Assembly (NCBI RefSeq): GCF_023715505.1
Contig: NZ_JAMBOH010000002.1
Span: 248,001-312,000, forward strand
DNA: 64,000 nt
Source of the DNA: Neobacillus cucumis
GTDB taxonomy: Bacteria; Bacillota; Bacilli; Bacillales_B; DSM-18226
Reading direction: 5' to 3'
How positions within the stretch are numbered: the first letter of the stretch is position 1; every line of letters begins with the position of its first letter. The notes under the pieces are model-generated. The model saw only the letters and a list, made by a program, of their open reading frames with translations. It did not search any database and was not told the DNA's origin. A program made the position numbers and the translations under genes. Positions 55,312 to 62,208 of this stretch are shown here, one piece after another.

Positions 55312-56894
55312 ACTTTTCTTTTCTCCAGGAGTTTATTCCGATATTCAGACGGGGTTAATTTTTCAAACTTCCCAAACATCGTCACGAAATAATCAGTATT
55401 ATTAAAACCTACTCTTTCGGCAATTTCATATATTTTCAGTTCCGATTGTCTTAGCAGTTTTTTTGCCTCGTTAATTCTTACTTGCAGCAAATAATCTTTA
55501 AAATAGATTCCATAGGTTTTCTTAAATAACTGTCCTAAGTAGACAGGATTCATATAAAACTTTGCTGCAATGGATTTCAAACTTATATTCTCCCGATAGT
55601 GTGTGTCTACAAATTGTTTAATTTTATGTGCCTCACCATCGGCAGATTGTTTACGAAGCAGGGTGATAGCCTCTTTACTTTCTAGCACAAATTCAAGAAA
55701 CTGTTTCCTTAATTGCGGCAAGGTTAAATTATAGTTTTGCAATTGAAGCATTGTCTGGAAGTTTTTTAGATTCGATACTTCCCCCTCCATATTTTTAATA
55801 ATTTTTAAAATCGCGTGTACAAAACGATTGATGGATGCTTGCACGGCTACTCGGGCCATTTTTTTTGAGGCAAACTGAAGGAATATTTTATCGATGGTTT
55901 CCATAATCCCTATGGTTGAATTTTCTTCTATTTGCTCAATTAATAAGTGATAATAGGAATCCTCGAGCTCCGTATAGGTAATCAATTTATTGTTTTCTAT
56001 GTCTTTAGAAAAAATGATATTTTTATCTTCATAAACATATTTATACTCGCGTGCATTTTTGGCCGCTTCAAAGGAGTCTTTTAACATATGTAATTTAGGA
56101 ACAGCAGGCCCGATATAAAAGGTGATAGCTTGAGTCATGCTATTTTTAAGTAGTCCGTGGAGCCACTTGACAAAATGATTGATTTGCATTTGAAAACGAT
56201 GCAGATAGGTAGAGGGAATTAATAGTCCATAACTGCCTTGATCTAACTCTTGAATAAAAACTCCCACATGATGGTCGCAAATCTCGCGAATAATTTTAGT
56301 GACTTTTTCCTTCACATGGTTATCAGGGACCGTTTCACTTAGAGCTTCAGGAAGTCCATTCACCTCTAGTATCAAATAATAATAGTCGGCTGCACTTCTC
56401 AACGATAGTTCATTTGAAAAAGAGTATGTATCTTCCTCGTTGACTTTTCCAAAAATCAGGTTTTCAAGCAAGACAGCTTTCTTTATTTGGATGTTTCTAG
56501 CAAAAACGAGCTTTTGTTCAGCTATCGTTTTAGAAAGCGATTGTAAGGTCTCCTCAATTTCTTCTTGGTCTATTGGTTTTAGAATAAAATCATGCACACC
56601 ATAACGAACCGCTTGTTGAGCGTATTTAAAATCACTATAACCACTTATAATAATAAAATTAGGATGATATCCCTCTTTTTGCATCACTTGTTTAATTAAC
56701 TCTAAACCATCTAAAACAGGCATTCGGATATCAGTTATGACGAGCTCAGGATTTACTTCTTTAATTAATGCTAACGCATCTTCACCATTTGCTGCCTCTC
56801 CTGCAACTTCAAATCCACATGCATTCCAATCAATTAAACTTCTTAATCCTTTTCGGAAAAAATTTTCATCATCAACTAAAATCACTTTGTGCAT
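55308..56894 (-). CDS. xynC: Response regulator, YesN/AraC type (XynC-like)
   Basis: A 528-residue regulator. The receiver domain (1-125) has phospho-acceptor D55 in LVITDIRMP and K107 in FILKPIDQEE. A long middle region of about 290 residues follows, then a C-terminal AraC double helix-turn-helix (about 425-525; ISLKSIAAKFYMNPVYLGQLFKKTYGIYFKDYL and the family end IYEIAERVGFNNTDYFVTMFGKFEKLTPSEYR). It should activate the importer operon xynEFG when phosphorylated. A cre box 53-66 bases upstream of its ATG suggests the pair itself is under glucose repression. It is the first gene of a unit that runs to xynG. Confidence 0.9.
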   Translation of the reverse strand: MHKVILVDDENFFRKGLRSLIDWNACGFEVAGEAANGEDALALIKEVNPELVITDIRMPVLDGLELIKQVMQKEGYHPNFIIISGYSDFKYAQQAVRYGVHDFILKPIDQEEIEETLQSLSKTIAEQKLVFARNIQIKKAVLLENLIFGKVNEEDTYSFSNELSLRSAADYYYLILEVNGLPEALSETVPDNHVKEKVTKIIREICDHHVGVFIQELDQGSYGLLIPSTYLHRFQMQINHFVKWLHGLLKNSMTQAITFYIGPAVPKLHMLKDSFEAAKNAREYKYVYEDKNIIFSKDIENNKLITYTELEDSYYHLLIEQIEENSTIGIMETIDKIFLQFASKKMARVAVQASINRFVHAILKIIKNMEGEVSNLKNFQTMLQLQNYNLTLPQLRKQFLEFVLESKEAITLLRKQSADGEAHKIKQFVDTHYRENISLKSIAAKFYMNPVYLGQLFKKTYGIYFKDYLLQVRINEAKKLLRQSELKIYEIAERVGFNNTDYFVTMFGKFEKLTPSEYRNKLLEKRKV

Positions 56895-56946
56895 GTCTAT
56901 TCAACTCCAATTAGATGAAATTAGCGAATTGGCACTACCAAATTAT

Positions 56947-56960
56947 ATAAAGCGCTTACA
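56947..56960 (-). promoter_or_regulatory. Candidate cre box upstream of the two-component system
   Basis: On the minus strand, TGTAAGCGCTTTAT matches 12 of 14 consensus positions with the invariant CG centre and a palindromic core. It is located 53-66 bases upstream of the regulator start. Confidence 0.62.
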
Positions 56961-57082
56961 TAATAAAAAAGACGGTAAAATGTGAACAGGACTCACTGAA
57001 TTTTTCATGGCAGCCGAAAGGTGGGGGCATTTGGACAAGACTACTATAGAATTTTCCATATAAAAAATCATAAAAGACCAAT

Positions 57083-57105
57083 GACTTGAAGAGCGCCTTC
57101 AAGCC
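57083..57105 (-). terminator. Possible terminator after the GH8 gene
   Basis: A 9-bp stem GGCTTGAAG / CTTCAAGTC (one G-T pair) with a GCGCT loop on the minus strand, about 35 bases after the stop, followed by a T-rich but interrupted stretch. Confidence 0.55.
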
Positions 57106-57139
57106 ATCGTTTAAAAGTGATTAATTAAAATTCACCTTA

Positions 57140-58288
57140 TTAGGGCATCCAAATTTTGTAGTTGCCGCTTAATGCTAGTAAACTGAAAAAATACAAACAG
57201 TTATCATAATAACGTCTGACTCCGGTCCGAACAGGCGTATTCCAGAATAACTCCACCCATTTTAATCGGTCTGGACCATTGGCGGCAAGGGACGCCATGG
57301 CATTTGTCGCAAGTAAACCGACCGGATGAAGAGATTTTTCCTCAAATGGAACGCCCGCAATCGTATATCGACGATAATCAGCCGGGTCCTTATCTGCAAA
57401 GAAAGCTTGAAGCTTATTTGCCTCTTCTGTTTCCCATTCATCGACTCTAAACCACTCATAGTCCAGGCCAATATTAGCTGCAACCCGGTAGGCATCACTG
57501 AAAAAATGACCATAGCCCCGTTCATTGTTTGGTGTGCCATCATAGTATGCATACTCTGGGGCTAAGCCTGTTTCAGGATGACAGGAAATTTTTAAATACT
57601 CCCTGCTTGCTTTACTTGCTTCCTTCCAGAAGGCACGGTCCTCTTCATAAGCCCACAATGCAAATAATTCATAAAAATGTGGTAAATGATAGGATGGGTC
57701 CGAGAACTCAAAATTAGGGATAAATTTAATTAATTTATTCTCCCTATTCCACATCGGGAATCCGACCCCATCTTCTCCTTTATGAAGACAGGTGCGGAGA
57801 ATGTCTTTTGCTTGAACGCTATAGTTAAAAGGAGCTGGAGCATCTCCCCAACGGTGGGAGGCAAAAAATAAGGCCATAGCGAAGAACTCTTCCCCATCTG
57901 GTGCTGGACCGTAGGCATTTTTCGTACCATCAGGCTGACAAGACCAGGCAAAATAACCGGCATTCTCTCCTGTCGTCATATACATGTACTGATATGTCCA
58001 CTTCCAAAGCCGGTCAAAAACTTCCTTATTATCGATTTGTACCGCCATCATCATTCCATAGGACATACCCTCGGTCCTGACATCGAGGTTCCCGGTATCG
58101 AGCATGTAACCTAAATCATCTCCGACTGGATAATAGATTCTGGTATCTTCATCCCCATTAAAGAGCTGTTCCCAATTGTCCTTAATTCTTTTATTAATTT
58201 CTTCGTCTGTTTTGCCAATTTCTTTGAAGAGATTACGATATTCCCCAGTGTAAAAAGAGCCTTCCTGCTTTTCAACTAACTTTGTCAT
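57140..58288 (-). CDS. GH8 reducing-end xylose-releasing exo-oligoxylanase
   Basis: A 382-residue cytoplasmic (alpha/alpha)6-barrel enzyme. The general acid is E73 in RTEGMSYGMMMAV and a likely base D265 in GHFFSDAYRVA. The conserved motifs YYPVGDDLGYMLDTGN and GYFAWSCQPDG match the Rex subfamily; B. halodurans Rex has E70 and D263. Rex trims xylose from the reducing ends of xylo-oligosaccharides of three units or more, complementing the non-reducing-end xylosidases. There is no signal peptide. It follows xylB closely (28-base gap), so it shares the xylA-xylB operon. Confidence 0.91.
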   Translation of the reverse strand: MTKLVEKQEGSFYTGEYRNLFKEIGKTDEEINKRIKDNWEQLFNGDEDTRIYYPVGDDLGYMLDTGNLDVRTEGMSYGMMMAVQIDNKEVFDRLWKWTYQYMYMTTGENAGYFAWSCQPDGTKNAYGPAPDGEEFFAMALFFASHRWGDAPAPFNYSVQAKDILRTCLHKGEDGVGFPMWNRENKLIKFIPNFEFSDPSYHLPHFYELFALWAYEEDRAFWKEASKASREYLKISCHPETGLAPEYAYYDGTPNNERGYGHFFSDAYRVAANIGLDYEWFRVDEWETEEANKLQAFFADKDPADYRRYTIAGVPFEEKSLHPVGLLATNAMASLAANGPDRLKWVELFWNTPVRTGVRRYYDNCLYFFSLLALSGNYKIWMP

Positions 58289-58316
58289 ATGTCCCCTCCA
58301 TATATCGATCCAATAC

Positions 58317-59816
58317 TTATCTTCTAAAATCCTTTAATTGGTCATTAAGCTCCTTTGTTTGTGTATAAACCTGTTGGTAAATAGTAAATAGTTTACTATA
58401 TGTTTCAACATTTTCTTTAATAGGATAATAGGTTTTTGAGGTTTGAATAAAGGCATCCGCACACTCTTTAAGAGAGGTAAACCAGCCGCAGCCATAGGCT
58501 GCTAACATTGCTGCGCCCATTCCAGGACCTTGTTCGCTTGTTAGCTTTTCAATTTTTGCATTGAAGATATCTGCCTGCATTTGCAGCCATGTTTCGTTTT
58601 TCGCTCCACCTCCAATAGAAATAATCGAGTCAATTGTTTTCCCGCTGTTTCTAAATATCTCGATTGACTCTTGTAAAGAGAACGTAATCCCTTCAAGGAC
58701 AGCGCGGGCAAAATGCTTACGCTCATGGCCTGCATCGATGCCAATAAAGCTGCCGCGGATATTCGAATCCGCATGTGGTGTTCTTTCACCGACAATATAT
58801 GGAGTAAATAATAACCCGTCACTGCCAGCAGGCACCCCGTCGACACCTTCTAAAAATTGATCAAAGGCTTCCTCTTTGGCAAACGTATCTTTAAACCAGC
58901 TCAAACTATAGCCTGCAGCAAGAGTAACACCCATCGTGTAATAAGTATTTTCCTCACCGTGGTTGAAATAATGAACTTTGCCTTCAAAGTTTAGGTCATT
59001 TCTTTCTTCATAAGAAAGAACAACGCCAGAAGTACCAATGCTGCATAATGTTTTGCCATCCGATAATATCCCTGAACCAATGGCACCACAAGCATTATCA
59101 GCCCCGCCTGCAAACACCTTGGTTGCTTCAGACAATCCCGTTGACTGCGCAAATTCAGCGGTAACTGTTCCAACACAAGCATGGGATACTACTAGCGGCG
59201 GACAAAGTTCAAGAGTAATTCCGAATAGATTCAGGATTTCTGAACTCCATTCCCGATTACTTACATTTAGCAGTAATGTTCCTGCTGCATCTGAATATTC
59301 CATATGGATGTTACCTGTAATCCGGTAACGCAAATAATCCTTCGGAAGCAAGAATACGCTTGCAGAATTGAAAATCTCAGGCTCATTCTCTTTTACCCAA
59401 AGGATTTTTGGCAAGGTGAACCCTTCTAATGCCGGATTCTTCGTAATTTCTAGCAAGTGGTCTTTACCGACGACATCATAAATTTCCTGGCATTGCTTCG
59501 TTGTTCTTGTATCGTTCCAAAGAATCGCATTTCGAAGTACATTATTTGCTTCGTCTAATAATACCAATCCATGCATCTGCCCTGAAAAGCTGATTCCCTC
59601 AATGTCTTTCACATCACCTTGGAACGCTTCGATCAACTCTGCTAGACCCTCTGTAGTCTTAGCCACCCATTCTTCCGGGTTTTGTTCACTATATCCTGAT
59701 TTCTCGATAATTAATGGGTAGGATTTGGAAACTTCCTGGCATACCTCACCATTTTGGTTGACGAGTAAAATTTTAACCGCACTTGTCCCCAGGTCAACTC
59801 CGATAACGTATTTCAT
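58317..59816 (-). CDS. xylB: Xylulokinase
   Basis: A 499-residue FGGY-family kinase that phosphorylates D-xylulose to xylulose 5-phosphate. The N-terminal ATP-binding phosphate loop is GVDLGTSAVKILLVN. The substrate motif SGQMHGLVLLD carries the catalytic region. C-terminal blocks are FTPYIVGERTPHAD and ISIGGGAKNETWLQMQADIF. ATG at 59816 is chosen because AAAGGAGA lies nine bases upstream; the longer frame to 59870 adds a non-homologous stretch that crosses the intergenic hairpin. It follows xylA by 88 bases with a strong hairpin between them. Confidence 0.95.
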   Translation of the reverse strand: MKYVIGVDLGTSAVKILLVNQNGEVCQEVSKSYPLIIEKSGYSEQNPEEWVAKTTEGLAELIEAFQGDVKDIEGISFSGQMHGLVLLDEANNVLRNAILWNDTRTTKQCQEIYDVVGKDHLLEITKNPALEGFTLPKILWVKENEPEIFNSASVFLLPKDYLRYRITGNIHMEYSDAAGTLLLNVSNREWSSEILNLFGITLELCPPLVVSHACVGTVTAEFAQSTGLSEATKVFAGGADNACGAIGSGILSDGKTLCSIGTSGVVLSYEERNDLNFEGKVHYFNHGEENTYYTMGVTLAAGYSLSWFKDTFAKEEAFDQFLEGVDGVPAGSDGLLFTPYIVGERTPHADSNIRGSFIGIDAGHERKHFARAVLEGITFSLQESIEIFRNSGKTIDSIISIGGGAKNETWLQMQADIFNAKIEKLTSEQGPGMGAAMLAAYGCGWFTSLKECADAFIQTSKTYYPIKENVETYSKLFTIYQQVYTQTKELNDQLKDFRR

Positions 59817-59838
59817 TCGATAGTTCTCCTTTTCTATA

Positions 59839-59873
59839 AAAATGTGCTGGACAAATAACTTCCAGCACATTTT
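59839..59873 (-). terminator. Hairpin/partial terminator between xylA and xylB
   Basis: A perfect 12-bp stem AAAATGTGCTGG / CCAGCACATTTT with an 11-base loop and U5 on the minus strand. It probably lowers xylB relative to xylA. Confidence 0.75.
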
Positions 59874-59904
59874 CCATTTTATTTTGTTAGGTTCTTTGTT
59901 GTTT

Positions 59905-61239
59905 TTATCGAACTGCTACACCTGAAAGTGTTTCTAATAGATATTGGTTAAGTGTAGCTCTTAAAACTTCTGTTCTGCCTGATGTATTTTTAATTTCAGT
60001 TAACCCAAGTGCATACTCTTCTAATTCACGGAAATTCGTTCTGCCTTCAACTATTTCTAAACCAATACCTTTTGTATAGCTGCTATAACGGGTATCAATG
60101 AAGTTTTCAAATACACGGTCTTCAAGTAGCTTGTTCGCTACTTTATAGCCGATTGCAAATGCATCCATACCGGCAATATGAGCATGGAATAAATCTTCTG
60201 GATCAAAGGAGCCTCGGCGTACCTTTGCATCGAAGTTAGTTCCGCCTTTACCTAAGCCGCCATTTTGAAGAATTTCATAGCATGCTAATGTTGTAGAATA
60301 CAAATCAGTTGGGAACTCATCTGTATCCCAGCCAAGTAATGGATCACCTTGGTTGGCGTCAATCGATCCAAGCATTCCATTAATACGGGCAACGCGAAGT
60401 TCATGTTCGAATGTGTGGCCAGCTAATGTCGCATGGTTTGCTTCAAGATTGAACTTGAAGTAATCAGTTAAGTCATATTTTTGTAAGAATGCAAGTCCAG
60501 TTGCTACATCAAAGTCATATTGGTGTTTTGTTGGCTCTTTTGGTTTTGGCTCAATTAAGAATGGAACATTTAGGCCGATTTCTTTAGCATAATCTACAGC
60601 CATATGGAAGAAACGTGCTAAGTTATCTTGCTCAAGCTTCATATCTGTATTTAGTAATGTCTCATAACCTTCACGGCCGCCCCAGAATACATAGTTTTCA
60701 GCACCTAGTTCCTTCGCTACTTCTAAGCCCTTCTTCACTTTTGCTGCAGAGTAAGCAAATACATCTGCATTAGGAGAAGTTGCCGCACCGTGTGTATAGC
60801 GAGGATTTGTAAACATATTAGCAGTGTTCCAAAGAAGCTTCGTCTTGCTTGTTTTCATGTATTCTTTAATCATGCTAACGATAATGTCTTGGTTTTTGTT
60901 TGATTCAGCTAATGTGCTTCCTTCTGGAGCAATATCAACATCATGGAAAGCAAAGAATGGAACATTTAATTTGTCAAAAAGTTCAAATGCTGCTTCCACG
61001 CGTGCTTTTGCTAAATCAAGTCCTGTTAAGTGATTCCAAGGACGAATGGCTGTACCTACACCAAATGGATCAGTTCCATCTGCTGTGAAAGTATGCCACC
61101 AGGTGACAGAGAAACGCAGTAACTCCTCCATTGTTTTTCCGTTGATTACTTCTTTGGGATTATAGTACTTAAATGCTAAAGGATTAGTTGAAGTTGCACC
61201 TTCAAATTGAATGTTTTTTACATTTTCGAAATAGGCCAT
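59905..61239 (-). CDS. xylA: Xylose isomerase
   Basis: A 444-residue class II xylose isomerase converting D-xylose to D-xylulose. The catalytic His lies in [13 protein letters not shown], the second motif is [17 protein letters not shown], and the metal-binding Glu/Lys are in [18 protein letters not shown]. The Asp/His block is [17 protein letters not shown], and [26 protein letters not shown] is intact. Both metal sites are complete, so the enzyme should be active. It is the first gene of xylA-xylB-GH8. Its promoter is overlapped by a XylR-like operator and a cre box lies in the leader, giving xylose induction with glucose repression. Confidence 0.97.
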   Translation of the reverse strand: MAYFENVKNIQFEGATSTNPLAFKYYNPKEVINGKTMEELLRFSVTWWHTFTADGTDPFGVGTAIRPWNHLTGLDLAKARVEAAFELFDKLNVPFFAFHDVDIAPEGSTLAESNKNQDIIVSMIKEYMKTSKTKLLWNTANMFTNPRYTHGAATSPNADVFAYSAAKVKKGLEVAKELGAENYVFWGGREGYETLLNTDMKLEQDNLARFFHMAVDYAKEIGLNVPFLIEPKPKEPTKHQYDFDVATGLAFLQKYDLTDYFKFNLEANHATLAGHTFEHELRVARINGMLGSIDANQGDPLLGWDTDEFPTDLYSTTLACYEILQNGGLGKGGTNFDAKVRRGSFDPEDLFHAHIAGMDAFAIGYKVANKLLEDRVFENFIDTRYSSYTKGIGLEIVEGRTNFRELEEYALGLTEIKNTSGRTEVLRATLNQYLLETLSGVAVR

Positions 61240-61282
61240 GGTTGGATTCCTCCTAAGTTTTTTCGGTTTCAGACTAACTCAT

Positions 61283-61296
61283 GTAACTGCTTTCAT
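61283..61296 (-). promoter_or_regulatory. cre box in the xylA leader
   Basis: On the minus strand, TGAAAGCAGTTACA matches 13 of 14 positions of the cre consensus (the central G is A). It lies 44-57 bases upstream of xylA and about 43 bases downstream of the -10 box, the position where CcpA acts as a roadblock. An 8-bp inverted repeat (CAGACTAA at 61271-61278, TTAGTCTG at 61313-61320) encloses it. Confidence 0.65.
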
Positions 61297-61339
61297 TCGA
61301 TATTTAATCTATTAGTCTGTAACACCTTTCTTTAATTAG

Positions 61340-61381
61340 ATTATAGCATCCTCTACTTCGTTTGTCTATCGGATAAACAAA
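61340..61381 (-). promoter_or_regulatory. xylA promoter with overlapping XylR-like operator
   Basis: On the minus strand, -35 TAGACA (61368-61363) and -10 TATAAT (61345-61340) are 17 bases apart. The inverted repeat TTTGTCTATC-G-GATAAACAAA (61361-61381, one mismatch) covers the -35 box. It resembles the Bacillus megaterium xyl operator with its central TTGGATAAA. Repressor binding would therefore block polymerase. Confidence 0.78.
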
Positions 61382-61415
61382 GATTTATAGAAAATATTTT
61401 GAACAATTTTTGGCA

Positions 61416-61454
61416 AAGAAAAAAGCTGTACCATTTTTGCGGCAACAGCTTTTT
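61416..61454 (-). terminator. Terminator after the second YesL-like gene
   Basis: On the minus strand, stem AAAAAGCTGT / ACAGCTTTTT with a 15-base loop and U6 tail, 12 bases after the stop. Confidence 0.82.
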
Positions 61455-61465
61455 CGGTAGTGAGT

Positions 61466-62104
61466 TTAATTTTGTACACTGAGCTTTTTTTGTTTGGCTT
61501 CAATCCGATTAAAACTTTGTTTGGCTCCAGTCATCACCATAAGAGAGAATAAACTTATACTAAAAAACGGAACAATCCCGGGAATATAACTATATAGAAT
61601 ACCTATCAGGATCGTTGCGGCAATCATCAAAATGGTAATATGCATGTTAATGATTCCAATATAAAAGGAATTCTTAATATACTGGATCAGGCTTAATTCG
61701 TAATGGACATAAACAGGAAATAGATAGAGCAAGGTAATGAAGAATAAAATTGAAACAATCAACAGCGGGATGGAAAGCACATATTGTATCGTTCCTCCAA
61801 CTGTGATCAGATACTTGAAATCGAAATATAGGAACATCCCAATCAAAGCCATTAACCATCCAAGCTTGTTTGCTTTTAAAAACTCTTTTTTATAGGTATC
61901 CAAAAAGGTACGAAAGATCGGTATATCCGTTTCATACATCAACCACTTTCTTAAAATGGAAAACAATGCTGCAGATGCTGGTGAAATACCGAGAAAAATA
62001 AGACCACCCAATGAAAAGAGCAACCATAAAATATTTACATAGGCTAGTTTCATAACCCATTCACAACCTGTGTATGCCTTGCCAACTACACTATTAAATT
62101 GCAT
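61466..62104 (-). CDS. DUF624 / YesL-family membrane protein (second copy)
   Basis: A 212-residue protein with five hydrophobic helices. YesL-family features include the start VVGKAYTGCEWVMKLAYVNILWLLFSLGGLIFLGISPASAALFSILRKWL. The ATG at 62104 has AGAGGTGAAAG upstream. It is located between GH52 xylosidase and the xylA operon, 104 bases from the former. It is only distantly like the copy at 39034-39729. The pairing of each copy with a xylan catabolic unit suggests an accessory role in oligosaccharide uptake or sensing, which is inference; no biochemical function is established. Confidence 0.83.
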   Translation of the reverse strand: MQFNSVVGKAYTGCEWVMKLAYVNILWLLFSLGGLIFLGISPASAALFSILRKWLMYETDIPIFRTFLDTYKKEFLKANKLGWLMALIGMFLYFDFKYLITVGGTIQYVLSIPLLIVSILFFITLLYLFPVYVHYELSLIQYIKNSFYIGIINMHITILMIAATILIGILYSYIPGIVPFFSISLFSLMVMTGAKQSFNRIEAKQKKLSVQN

Positions 62105-62167
62105 GTTCTTTCACCTCTTGATGAGTACTTACTTTATAAGAAAAGTATGGCATTAACTTCTATTAAA

Positions 62168-62200
62168 AATAGGACTGTCTAGTTAAAACCAAACAGTCTC
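62168..62200 (-). terminator. Probable terminator after the GH52 gene
   Basis: On the minus strand, a 6-bp stem GACTGT / ACAGTC (plus-strand arms 62193-62198 and 62173-62178) with a 14-base loop and a CTATTTTT tail, within 20 bases of the stop. Confidence 0.6.
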
Positions 62201-62208
62201 TTATCCTA

